DNA of 64,000 nucleotides from Vicinamibacterales bacterium (lineage in GTDB: Bacteria; Acidobacteriota; Vicinamibacteria; Vicinamibacterales; UBA2999), in contig JBAZYO010000005.1 in the NCBI GenBank assembly GCA_041659285.1, positions 248,001 to 312,000 of the forward strand. Direction: 5' to 3'. Below the pieces are notes generated by a model. It was given only the letters and a program-made list of their open reading frames with translations. It did not search any database and was not told where the DNA came from. The position numbers and the translations under genes were made by a program. Every line of letters begins with the position of its first letter. Positions within the stretch are counted from its first letter, which is position 1. Of the stretch, positions 51,971-60,546 are shown one piece after another.

Positions 51971-54097
51971 TTACCGGGCGGGCGTCGAGGGCGTCGCATC
52001 GACACGGACGCGAACGTCGATGGCCGATACGCCCCCCGGCAGCACCTTCAGGGGATTCAGATCCAGTTCCTGGATCTCTGGGCACAGGCTGAGGAGCGAC
52101 GAAATGCGCAGGATGGTGTCCCTGAAAGCCGCCTCGTCCGCCGCCTCGGCGCCGCGAAATCCGCGGAGCAGCCGCACGCCCTTCAGCGCATTCACCATCT
52201 CGTGCGCATCCTGATCGGTCACCGGATGCAGGCGGCACGCCGAGTCCGCGAGCAGATCGACCAGCACGCCGCCGCTGCCGCACACCACCACGTGGCCGAA
52301 GGTGGCGTCGTTGATGGCGCCGACCATCATCTCGGCGCCGCTGCTCACCATCTGTTGCACCAGCAGGCCTTCCATGCGATCGCCCAGCGTCCTGGTGAGA
52401 TCGCCGGCGGCGGCGCGCACGGCCGCCTTGGTGTCGAGGTTCAGGCGCAGGGCGCGATGCTCGGTCTTGTGCAGCAGCGCCGCGCCGACCGCCTTCAATG
52501 CCACGGGCATGCCGAGCGTGACGGCCGCCTCGACGGCCTCGTCGATCGACATCGCGAGGTGCGATCGCGGCGTGGCTATGCCGGCGGCGGCCATCAGCGC
52601 GTTCGCTTCGACCGCGTTCAGCCATCCGCCGCCACGCCGCATGGCGGTGTCCACCACCGCGCGCGCGATGCCAGGCTGGAAGTCGTGGAAGACCGGGACC
52701 TGTCCCAGCGGCTGCCGCCGCCACTCGCCGTAGGCCGCGACCCGGGCCAGGGCAATGGCGGCCGGTTCGGGAAACGCGTAGCAGGGCACGGCGGCGAGCG
52801 ACTCCGGCGCGGCATGGCTGCGCATGAAGACACCGGCCACCGGCTTTCCCTGTCCCTGCGCGGCGGTCTCGGCAATCGCCGTGGCCACGTCGTCCGCACT
52901 GGTGATCAACGGCGGAATGAAGATCACCATCACGCTGTCCACCTGCGGATCGGCGAGCAGCAGCTCGAGCGCCTGCCGGTAATGCGCGGGCGACGCCGAG
53001 GCCAGCATGTCCACGGGGTTGTTGACGCTCGCCGCGTGCGGCAGGAACGCCTTGAGGCCCGCCTTGGTGGCGGCCGAGAGATCCGCGGCCGCCAGCCCGT
53101 GCGCCAGGCAGGCGTCAGCGGCGAGAATGCCGGGCCCGCCGGCGTTGGTCAGGATGGCGATGCGGCGTCCCTGCGGCAGCGGCTGGCGCGCGAGCAGCGT
53201 GGCGACGTCGAACAGTTCGGTGACGGTGTCGGTGCGGATGACGCCGGCCTGGTGAAACAGCGCGTCCACGAAATCATCGGATGAAGCCAGCGCGCCGGTG
53301 TGCGACGCCGCGGCGCGCGCGCCGGCGGCGGACCGTCCCGACTTCAACGCCACGATCGGCTTGGTCCGGCTGATGCGTCGCGCCAGGGTGCTGAACTTCG
53401 CCGGGTTTCCAAAGCTCTCGAGGTAGAGCAGGATCACCGCCGTGCGCGGATCGGTTTCCCAATACTGGAGCAGGTCGTTGCCCGAGACATCGGCCTTGTT
53501 GCCGACCGAGACGAAGCTCGAAATGCCGATGTTCAGCTGGCGGGCGTAGTCGAGGATCGCGAGGCCGAGCGCGCCGCTCTGCGTGGACATCGCCACGTTG
53601 CCGGCCGGCGGGTACACCGGCGAGAACGTGGCGTTCAGCGCGAACCGCGGGTCGGTGTTGAGCAGGCCCATGCAGTTGGGGCCGATGAGCCGGCAGCCGG
53701 CCTTTCGGATCTTCTCGACGATCTCGCGTTCGGCGGCGCGGCCCTCGGCGCCGCACTCGGCGAACCCGGCGCTGATGATGCAGATGGCCGCGACATTCTT
53801 CGCCAGGCAATCGTCCACGGCGGCGGGCACCTGCGCCGCCGGCACGACGACCACGGCAAGGTCCACGGCGTCCGGGATGTCGGCGACGTGCGGATAGGCC
53901 CTCAAGCCCTGGATGGACTCGGCAGTCGGATGCACCGGCACGACCGACCCGGTGAACCCGGTGGCCACGAGGTTGTGCAGGATTTCCGATCCGATCTTGT
54001 TGCGCTCCCGGCTGGCCCCGACGACGGCCACGCAGGCCGGCTCGAAGAAAGGCGTCAACGTGCGGGCGGGGGGGAACGACGCGTCCAGGTCAACCAA
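51971..54097 (-). CDS. ADP-forming acetate/acyl-CoA synthetase, fused alpha-beta
   Basis: 708 residues: an N-terminal CoA-binding domain (V-A-V-V-G-A-S-R-E-R-N-K-I-G), ligase-CoA domain (I-G-P-N-C-M-G-L-L-N-T, with S-H-T-G-A-L carrying the phospho-His), and a C-terminal ATP-grasp half. Makes ATP from acyl-CoA, or the reverse; useful in energy-poor conditions. The start is uncertain: TTG 54097 has GGAGG nine bases before it; GTG 54127 would add ten residues without a ribosome site. Confidence 0.88.
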   Translation of the reverse strand: MVDLDASFPPARTLTPFFEPACVAVVGASRERNKIGSEILHNLVATGFTGSVVPVHPTAESIQGLRAYPHVADIPDAVDLAVVVVPAAQVPAAVDDCLAKNVAAICIISAGFAECGAEGRAAEREIVEKIRKAGCRLIGPNCMGLLNTDPRFALNATFSPVYPPAGNVAMSTQSGALGLAILDYARQLNIGISSFVSVGNKADVSGNDLLQYWETDPRTAVILLYLESFGNPAKFSTLARRISRTKPIVALKSGRSAAGARAAASHTGALASSDDFVDALFHQAGVIRTDTVTELFDVATLLARQPLPQGRRIAILTNAGGPGILAADACLAHGLAAADLSAATKAGLKAFLPHAASVNNPVDMLASASPAHYRQALELLLADPQVDSVMVIFIPPLITSADDVATAIAETAAQGQGKPVAGVFMRSHAAPESLAAVPCYAFPEPAAIALARVAAYGEWRRQPLGQVPVFHDFQPGIARAVVDTAMRRGGGWLNAVEANALMAAAGIATPRSHLAMSIDEAVEAAVTLGMPVALKAVGAALLHKTEHRALRLNLDTKAAVRAAAGDLTRTLGDRMEGLLVQQMVSSGAEMMVGAINDATFGHVVVCGSGGVLVDLLADSACRLHPVTDQDAHEMVNALKGVRLLRGFRGAEAADEAAFRDTILRISSLLSLCPEIQELDLNPLKVLPGGVSAIDVRVRVDATPSTPAR

Positions 54098-54281
54098 GTC
54101 GAGATGCCTCCGCCGCTCCCTCTGCACAGATCGGGCCGGAACCGCCGATTCTAGGGTATTCGCGCAGAAATTTGCAGAATTCGCCCCGCGCGACCCTGGC
54201 ATCGGCGCGGAAATTTTCACGGGATCGTGGAAATGTCGCGGTTCCCTGGGGCCCCGCGCCGGGAGCCGTGGGGAAACGGGC

Positions 54282-54296
54282 TGGCACGGAGGTTGC
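54282..54296 (+). promoter_or_regulatory. Consensus sigma-54 promoter for USP-cytochrome fusion
   Basis: TGGCAC-GGAGG-TTGC is a perfect -24/-12 element, 41 bp before ATG 54338. Upstream A/T-rich GGAAATTT-type tracts (54160-54245) may bind an enhancer protein. Confidence 0.8.
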
Positions 54297-54337
54297 CCCT
54301 GTAACCGCCGAACGGTCACCCAGAAAAGGACCAGACC

Positions 54338-55234
54338 ATGACGCCCGACATCAAGAGCATCCTCGTTCCCGTGGACTTCAGCTCGAACTCCGCTCGCGCT
54401 CTCGACTACGCCCACGCCCTGGCCACCAGGCTCGGCGCCTCGCTGCACTTGATCCACGTGTGCGAGGTCCCCGCGCTCAGGACCGGGTCGATGGACGCCT
54501 ACGCGATCGCGTACTCGAACTGGAGCCAGCAACTCGGGGAGGAGGCCGAGCGGCAGCTCTTGACGCTGACGCCGAACCTCACCGGCGTCAGGGTGTCGAC
54601 CGAGGTGCTGTTTGGCAACCCGGCGCGCGCCATCGTGACCGCGGCCGAGGCCCGCAAGCCGGACCTCATCGTCATGGGTACGCACGGGCACGGGGCCTTG
54701 ATGCACGCCCTGATGGGAAACGTGGCCGAGCGCGTGGTGCGTATGGCGTCATGTCCGGTCCTGACCGTTCGCGAACCGCAGGAGCCTGTGGCCGATCGCT
54801 GGGTGACGAAGGGTGGCGTGGTGGCCGCGGTCGTATTGGCCGTGTCCCTCCTCGCGCCCGTCGCGGCGTCACCAGCGGCGGCCCAGGACACCGGCCGGCA
54901 ACGGGTCACCGGTGCCGAGATCTACCGGACCTACTGCGCGACGTGCCACGGCCCGAACGGCCGCGGCGACGGACCGCTGGCCGACTCCATGCGCCGCAAG
55001 CCGCCTGACCTGACCGAGATCGCCAAGCGCAATGGCGGCCAGTACCCCTCGGAGGTGGTCTATCGCACGATCGACGGCAAGCAGCCGATTCGCGGCCACG
55101 GCGGGCCCGACATGCCGGTATGGGGCGATGCGTTTGCCCGCTCTCGCGATGGCGGCGACGCCGCGACCGTCAAGGAGCGCATCGATACGCTGGTGGACTT
55201 CGTCCGCACGCTACAAGTGAAGCCCGTGAACTGA
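54338..55234 (+). CDS. Universal stress protein - transmembrane helix - cytochrome c fusion
   Basis: 298 residues in one uninterrupted frame: a USP domain (I-L-V-P-V-D-F…G-T-H-G-H-G-A…G-N-V-A-E-R, about 1-145), a hydrophobic helix ending A-A-A-Q-D (about 163-188), then a class I cytochrome c with C-A-T-C-H and a distal Met (D-M-P-V-W). This predicts a cytoplasmic nucleotide-binding domain tethered to a periplasmic heme. Cleavage after the helix could split it. Ribosome site AAAAGGA; sigma-54 promoter upstream. Confidence 0.88.
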   Translation: MTPDIKSILVPVDFSSNSARALDYAHALATRLGASLHLIHVCEVPALRTGSMDAYAIAYSNWSQQLGEEAERQLLTLTPNLTGVRVSTEVLFGNPARAIVTAAEARKPDLIVMGTHGHGALMHALMGNVAERVVRMASCPVLTVREPQEPVADRWVTKGGVVAAVVLAVSLLAPVAASPAAAQDTGRQRVTGAEIYRTYCATCHGPNGRGDGPLADSMRRKPPDLTEIAKRNGGQYPSEVVYRTIDGKQPIRGHGGPDMPVWGDAFARSRDGGDAATVKERIDTLVDFVRTLQVKPVN

Positions 55235-55291
55235 CGGCGGGCGGGACGGCGTGCCGCTGTCCCCGCCCGCGCGTATTCCACACCGACACCG

Positions 55292-57025
55292 CTAGTCTTC
55301 AGTCACGTCGTAGCGCGCGCGAATCGCGTTCACCATCCGCGGCAACGTGTCGGCATCGGTCGCCGCGCCCGGCGCCTGTTCGATCGCCTTCAGTTCGGCG
55401 GCCAGCGCGAAATCACCAAACACGTCGTGGATCCATCGAGAGAAGTCGCCCCGGCGGACATGATCCACCCCGTCAGGTGATCGCCGCTCCAACTCGGCGA
55501 TGAACTGCCGCAGCGTCTTGGCCCGGCGCCCCGGTCCCGCGCCCGGCTTCGTGAACACGAAGGCGCGGCCCTCCGTCACCGGCACGTCCACGTATTTCTC
55601 GCGATGGCGAACGTGCGGCGTCATGCGCGGGCCCAGCGTGAACAGCACGAGGTCGCCGCCGGCTTCTTCGGTGATCGGCAGCGCCACGGCCTGCGACGTG
55701 GCCAGGTGGCTCAGCACGGACCAACGCTCGCGGCTGACCCCGCAGGTCAAGCAGCGCTGGCGCAGCGCCTCGATTTCCGCGGCCGAGGTTTCCCTCGTCA
55801 CGATCATCACTTCGGTGGCCGCCAGCACCGCCGCCGGCAGGCGCGAGGCCCAGTAAGTCACGAAGGTATAGCCGTTGCGATCGAGGTCGACCAGGCTCGG
55901 CGTGTCGGCGTCGTGCAGGAAATAGTGCGCCTCGTCCACCACCACGCGATGGGGCAGGCCCGTGCGCCGCCGGATCTCGTTGATCGCCGGCAGCACGGCG
56001 CGGATGTATTCGATCTTCTCGTCCTGCGGACGTTGCGACAGGTCGATGACCACGCTGCGATCGGGGTAGCGGAGGGCGCGGGCGACCTCGCGCGGTGTCG
56101 GCGGCGGGTCCGCCCCGCCCAGCACCGATACCCCTGGCAGGCCCTCGAGCGATCCGTAGTCGCCTTCGGGATCGATCACGCACACGCAGTAGCCGTGCAC
56201 GATCAACTGCTCGCACAGCAGGCCCGCGACCCACGACTTGCCGGACTTGGCGTCGCCGGCGATCAGGACGTTGCGCCCGCGGGCCGACAGCGAGAACTCG
56301 CGGCCGTCTTCGGTGTGACCCAGCCGCAGCCGGCGCCGGTCGTGCCTGGGCACCGGCAGCTGCCCTGCGCGCGCGAGGTCGCGGATGTAGGCCGCGACGG
56401 CGGAAGGATCCGAACCGGACACGACCACGTCCGCGGCCGCGCGCAGCGCTTGGCTGCCCCATTCCACGGCCGCGCCCACTTCGGCCAGGCGCAGCAACTC
56501 GTGGTCGTTCTCGGCGTCGCCGATCGCCACCATGTTGTGCGACGACAGGCGCAGCATGTCCAGCAGCGCGTGCAGCCCGGTGGCCTTGCTGACGCCCTGT
56601 CCGAGGATCATGACCCGCCCTTTGTTGAAGAGCAGCACGAGCGGCAGCTCCAGCCGGCGGATTGCGTCCAGCAGCCTCGGCGCGTCGGCGGCCGACGCAT
56701 CGACCAGACACTCACCCGCCTGGTGGGGAATGCCCTGCAAACGCAGCTCGTCGAGGAACGCGGGGGGTATCGCCGGCATCAGCCGGTTGGTGTGGCCGGT
56801 CGCCGGGAAGTGGACGACGGCGCCGTTCTCCGCGACGATGCCATCGACGAAGTGCAGTTCCCCGGCAACGCGGCGAAGCTCGCTCAGGATGCGGCCGGTG
56901 ACCAGCAGCACGGTGATACCGGTGGCCCGGATCGCGGCGATGGCGTCACGCACCGTCGGGTCGAGCGTGTCGTTGCGCGTGACAGTGCCGTCGTAGTCCA
57001 GCGCCAGCACGGAAAGTTTCACCAT
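55292..57025 (-). CDS. HAD phosphatase fused to HerA/DUF87-type ATPase
   Basis: 577 residues. N-terminal about 225: Cof-type HAD hydrolase (L-D-Y-D-G-T-V, V-T-G-R, G-D-A-E-N-D-H). C-terminal: a P-loop ATPase (A-G-D-A-K-S-G-K-S-W, Walker B V-V-V-D-E-A-H-Y-F) of the DUF87/HerA kind. Probably cytoplasmic; substrate and role unknown. No strong ribosome site is seen before ATG 57025. Confidence 0.82.
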   Translation of the reverse strand: MVKLSVLALDYDGTVTRNDTLDPTVRDAIAAIRATGITVLLVTGRILSELRRVAGELHFVDGIVAENGAVVHFPATGHTNRLMPAIPPAFLDELRLQGIPHQAGECLVDASAADAPRLLDAIRRLELPLVLLFNKGRVMILGQGVSKATGLHALLDMLRLSSHNMVAIGDAENDHELLRLAEVGAAVEWGSQALRAAADVVVSGSDPSAVAAYIRDLARAGQLPVPRHDRRRLRLGHTEDGREFSLSARGRNVLIAGDAKSGKSWVAGLLCEQLIVHGYCVCVIDPEGDYGSLEGLPGVSVLGGADPPPTPREVARALRYPDRSVVIDLSQRPQDEKIEYIRAVLPAINEIRRRTGLPHRVVVDEAHYFLHDADTPSLVDLDRNGYTFVTYWASRLPAAVLAATEVMIVTRETSAAEIEALRQRCLTCGVSRERWSVLSHLATSQAVALPITEEAGGDLVLFTLGPRMTPHVRHREKYVDVPVTEGRAFVFTKPGAGPGRRAKTLRQFIAELERRSPDGVDHVRRGDFSRWIHDVFGDFALAAELKAIEQAPGAATDADTLPRMVNAIRARYDVTED

Positions 57026-57099
57026 GACCGCACACTAATTCCCAGAGGATGGGGCGCGGGCGCGCCTTACACCGAGGGAACAAGCATGGTTGATGCCAG

Positions 57100-57681
57100 T
57101 CAGGAGCGTGGCGCAGACGCCACGACGCGAACCCTCATGTCGCTCAAACGGTCGAACATCCTGGCCTCGGCGCGAATCGGCCACCAGTCGTACAGGAACA
57201 CCTCCAGCGGACGCCACATGGCGACCCAGCCGCCGATCAGCAGACTTTCCCGGATGATGCCGCCGAAGTTCCCGCCGCTCAGCAGCTTGGCGAGCAGGTC
57301 GCCGAGGCCAATCGACAACGCCACGGCCGCGACCCCGATCATCAGGCTGGTGCGGCCGACCCGGAAAAGCTGCCGGAGGCGGCGCCGCGTGACCACGGCC
57401 CGCTGCTTGAAGTACTCCCGGATCGCGTCCTTCAGGACGGCCACCTCAGCCGGGGTCACGGCCTGCAGGTCAACGTGCACAACCAGGGCCAGCGGAACGT
57501 CCGAGTGGAGCTCGCTGGCCCACCCGGTGATGAATTCCTCGGCCCTCGGATCCAGGTCGCGTTCGCGAAACGGCGTCGGATCCAGGGAGTTGAAGAGTTG
57601 CTTCAGGTCGCCGACATTCACCTCGATCAAGGCGCAATTCTTCAGTATTTCGTCGTCGTTCGAACGCTCCGACGCAGTCAT
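57100..57681 (-). CDS. Membrane protein of unknown function, 193 residues
   Basis: ATG 57681 with AGGAG upstream. A soluble N-terminal half (E-F-I-T-G-W-A-S-E-L, V-L-K-D-A-I-R-E-Y-F) is followed by two hydrophobic helices and an aromatic/acidic segment (V-F-L-Y-D-W-W-P-I). Family not recognised. Divergent from the BON-domain gene, in the stress island. Confidence 0.65.
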   Translation of the reverse strand: MTASERSNDDEILKNCALIEVNVGDLKQLFNSLDPTPFRERDLDPRAEEFITGWASELHSDVPLALVVHVDLQAVTPAEVAVLKDAIREYFKQRAVVTRRRLRQLFRVGRTSLMIGVAAVALSIGLGDLLAKLLSGGNFGGIIRESLLIGGWVAMWRPLEVFLYDWWPIRAEARMFDRLSDMRVRVVASAPRS

Positions 57682-57708
57682 GGCAACTCCTCGAGCAGGA
57701 TACTCCGG

Positions 57709-57723
57709 TGGCACGTGTTTGGC
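57709..57723 (+). promoter_or_regulatory. Sigma-54 promoter for BON/L,D-transpeptidase unit
   Basis: TGGCAC-GTGTT-TGGC: perfect -24, one mismatch at -12, 28 bp before ATG 57751. Confidence 0.6.
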
Positions 57724-57750
57724 ATTGATGGACCCCAAAGGAAAGCCGCC

Positions 57751-58452
57751 ATGACTACAGCCGCCTCTGCACAGATCAACACCATGCTCCGGGACGCTGT
57801 CGCGCAACAGCTCGAGTGGGATTCGGAGGTGGATGCGACCGACGTCGGCGTCAGCGCACGCGGCGGCGTGGTCGCGCTCACCGGCTTCATCGATACCTAT
57901 GCCGGCAAGCTGGCCGCCGAACGGGCGGCCAAGCGGGTCCGCGGCGTCCGTGCCGTCGCCAACGACATCCAGGTTCGCCTGCGTCTCGGACGCACCGATC
58001 CGGAGATTGCCGCCGACATCGACGCCGCCCTGCGGATGCGCGTCGCCATTCCAGAAACCGTGCAGGCGGTCGTGCACGGCGGGCACATCACCCTCACCGG
58101 CCTGGTCCCCACCTACTTCATTCGTGCGCTCGCGGCCGAAGCCGTGCGCCACATTCCCGGGGTCAGCGACGTCACCAACTACATCCGCGTCGAGGCGGCA
58201 GCGTCGGTTCGCGACCTGCGCCGGCGCATCGTGCAGGCGCTCCATCGCAGCGCCGAGGTCGATGCCCGTGGTGTCGCCATCGTGATTGACGGCTCGGCCG
58301 TCAGGCTCGAAGGCGAAGTGGCGTCGTGGGCCGAAATGGAAGCCGTCGAGAACGCCGTGATGCACGCGCCCGGCATCACCGACGTGGACAACCGGATCAC
58401 GGTCGCGCCGCACCTCGTCCCGATACCCCCGGTTGACGTCGAGATCTGCTGA
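57751..58452 (+). CDS. Triple BON-domain protein
   Basis: 233 residues: three BON repeats, each with the pattern V-x-V-x-x-G-x-V-x-L-x-G-x-V…A…G-V-x-x-V-x-N (around residues 14-80, 85-150, 157-225). No signal peptide, so cytoplasmic or exported by another route. BON proteins bind membranes or peptidoglycan in osmotic/stress responses. Translationally coupled to the L,D-transpeptidase (TGATG). Confidence 0.9.
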   Translation: MTTAASAQINTMLRDAVAQQLEWDSEVDATDVGVSARGGVVALTGFIDTYAGKLAAERAAKRVRGVRAVANDIQVRLRLGRTDPEIAADIDAALRMRVAIPETVQAVVHGGHITLTGLVPTYFIRALAAEAVRHIPGVSDVTNYIRVEAAASVRDLRRRIVQALHRSAEVDARGVAIVIDGSAVRLEGEVASWAEMEAVENAVMHAPGITDVDNRITVAPHLVPIPPVDVEIC

Positions 58453-59336
58453 TGACGCGCCTCCTGCGGTGCGCGCTGCTGGCGCTGGCCGCGGGGGCCG
58501 GCGACCCGGCGCGCGCGCAGGAGGTTCCCCTTGTGCGAACCGCGCTCACCGGCTCCGTGTTCGCCTACCCGGTCGCCGACGGCGACACGCTGGGCTCGGT
58601 CAGCGCGCGGTTCGGCGCCGGCGTCGCGGCGATCGTCGAGCTCAACGGCATCCGCCGGCAGGACAAGCTGGTGCCGGGGCAGGTGCTGACCATCGACAAC
58701 CGCCACCTCGCCGTCGTCGAGAGTCGATTCCAGATCACCTTGAACATCCCCCAGCGCCTGTTGTTCCTGGTGGAAGGCGACACGGTGTCCGCCTACCCGA
58801 TTGCGGTCGGCCTGCGCAGTTGGCCGACACCGGTCGGCGGCTTCACGGTCGTGGACAAGGAAGAGAACCCGACCTGGGACGTGCCGGTGTCGATCCAGGA
58901 AGAAATGCGGGCTCAGGGCAAGCCGGTCATCACCAGGATGCCGCCATCACCGGAGAATCCGCTGGGCGCGCACTGGATTCGCACGTCGCTGCCCGGCATC
59001 GGCATTCACGGCACCATTGCGCCCTCCAGCATCTACAACTTCGCGAGCCACGGCTGCATCCGCGTCCACCCGGATGACGTGGCGTTGCTGTACATGCGGG
59101 TCGAAATCGGCGCGCCCGGCGCGAGCATCTATCGCCCGATCACGATCGCGCGCATCGACGATCGGGTGTTCGTCGAGGCGCACCCGGATGGCTACAAGCG
59201 AGGGCCGCTGGGGCTTGCACACGTTCAGGCGATGGCCGAGCGCGACGGCTACGCGGAGATGGTAGATTGGCCCGCCGTGGAACGCGTCCTTCGCCTGCAA
59301 CGAGGGCTGGCCGTCGATGTGACCAAGGACGAATGA
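58452..59336 (+). CDS. L,D-transpeptidase with LysM domain (YkuD family)
   Basis: 294 residues: signal peptide, LysM-like domain (V-A-D-G-D-T-L-G-S-V-S-A-R-F), then a YkuD domain with catalytic S-H-G-C-I-R-V and upstream H-G-T. Forms 3-3 peptidoglycan crosslinks or attaches proteins to the wall in the periplasm. Start overlaps the BON stop by 1 bp. Confidence 0.93.
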   Translation: MTRLLRCALLALAAGAGDPARAQEVPLVRTALTGSVFAYPVADGDTLGSVSARFGAGVAAIVELNGIRRQDKLVPGQVLTIDNRHLAVVESRFQITLNIPQRLLFLVEGDTVSAYPIAVGLRSWPTPVGGFTVVDKEENPTWDVPVSIQEEMRAQGKPVITRMPPSPENPLGAHWIRTSLPGIGIHGTIAPSSIYNFASHGCIRVHPDDVALLYMRVEIGAPGASIYRPITIARIDDRVFVEAHPDGYKRGPLGLAHVQAMAERDGYAEMVDWPAVERVLRLQRGLAVDVTKDE

Positions 59337-59352
59337 CCTGAAGGAGGCCCAT

Positions 59353-60546
59353 GTGACGCGCCCGCATCACGTCGTCGCCACCGCCGTCCAACGCTCCATC
59401 GCCGCCGCCCGGGTCCGCCTCGAACTATGGGATGGCACCTCGTCTTACGGCGGCACGAACCCGCCGGTCGGTGACCTCGTCGTGCGCGATACCGGCACGC
59501 TGGTCGGCCTGGCCCTCAACCCTGAACTCGCCTTCGGCGAGGCCTATACGGCCCGGCGGCTCGACGTGCGCGGGCCGCTCGAGCCGGTGGTCGAGGCGCT
59601 CTCGCGGCTGCCCTCGCCGTTGACCTGGCCGCAGCGCCTCGGCGCCTGGATCTCGAGCCGCAACTCGCTCGCCACGTCCCGCCGCAACGTGCATCACCAT
59701 TACGACCTCGGGAACGACTTCTACGCGCTGTGGCTGGACCCGGCCCTGGTTTATACCTGCGCCTACTTCGCGCGGCCCGAGATGTCGTTGGCGGAGGCGC
59801 AGACCGCCAAGCTCGACCTGGTCTGCCGGAAGGTGGCGCTGCGCTCCGGCGACTTCGTGGTCGAAGCCGGGTGCGGGTGGGGTGCGCTCGCGCTGCACAT
59901 GGCGCGGCACTACGGCGCCCGCGTCCGCGCCTTCAACATCTCACGCGAGCAGCTGGAATTCGCGCGCGCCCGCGCCGTCCGTGAAGGCCTCGCCGGCCGC
60001 GTCGAGTTTGTCGAAGACGACTACCGCAACGTGACGGGGCAGTGCGACGTGTTCATGTCGGTCGGCATGCTCGAGCATGTCGGGGTCCACCACTTCGCGT
60101 CACTCGCCGCCGTGCTGCGGCGCGCGGTCAGGCCCGACGGCGGGCGTGGTTTTCTGCATTTCATCGGCCGTGACGTGCCGCGCCCGTTGAACCCGTGGAT
60201 TCGGCGCCGGATCTTTCCCGGCGCTTACCCGCCGACGCTCGCGGAGGTGACGTCGCGCGTGCTGTCGCCGGCGGGCATGTCGGTCGTTGACGTGGAGAAC
60301 CTGCGCCTCCACTACGAGCGCACGCTGGCGTGCTGGAGCGAGCGGTTCGCGGAGGCGAGAGACCAGGTGACGGCGCGCTACGGCGATGAGTTCACGCGGG
60401 CGTGGGAGTTGTACCTGGCCGGGTCGCAGGCCGCCTTCGCCTCCGGCTGGATGCAGCTGTTCCAGATCGTGTTCGCGCCGCACGGGTCGGCGCCGCCGTC
60501 GTGGATCCGTCCGGATCCGCGCGTGCCGGCGCGGGAGCCGGCATGA
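59353..60546 (+). CDS. cfa: Cyclopropane-fatty-acyl-phospholipid synthase-like methyltransferase
   Basis: 397 residues from GTG 59353 (AAGGAGG upstream). The CFA-type region Y-D-L-G-N-D-F-Y, the SAM motif E-A-G-C-G-W-G-A, and V-G-M-L-E-H-V-G are all present. Methylates unsaturated acyl chains of membrane lipids, a usual stationary/stress response. Overlaps the next gene by 4 bp. Confidence 0.92.
   Translation: MTRPHHVVATAVQRSIAAARVRLELWDGTSSYGGTNPPVGDLVVRDTGTLVGLALNPELAFGEAYTARRLDVRGPLEPVVEALSRLPSPLTWPQRLGAWISSRNSLATSRRNVHHHYDLGNDFYALWLDPALVYTCAYFARPEMSLAEAQTAKLDLVCRKVALRSGDFVVEAGCGWGALALHMARHYGARVRAFNISREQLEFARARAVREGLAGRVEFVEDDYRNVTGQCDVFMSVGMLEHVGVHHFASLAAVLRRAVRPDGGRGFLHFIGRDVPRPLNPWIRRRIFPGAYPPTLAEVTSRVLSPAGMSVVDVENLRLHYERTLACWSERFAEARDQVTARYGDEFTRAWELYLAGSQAAFASGWMQLFQIVFAPHGSAPPSWIRPDPRVPAREPA

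Noticed and set aside
54780..54815. Internal GTG start that would separate the cytochrome c from the USP domain
   Set aside because: No stop codon lies between the domains and the AGGAG nearby is too close or too far from the GTG codons; kept as a fusion, but worth testing.
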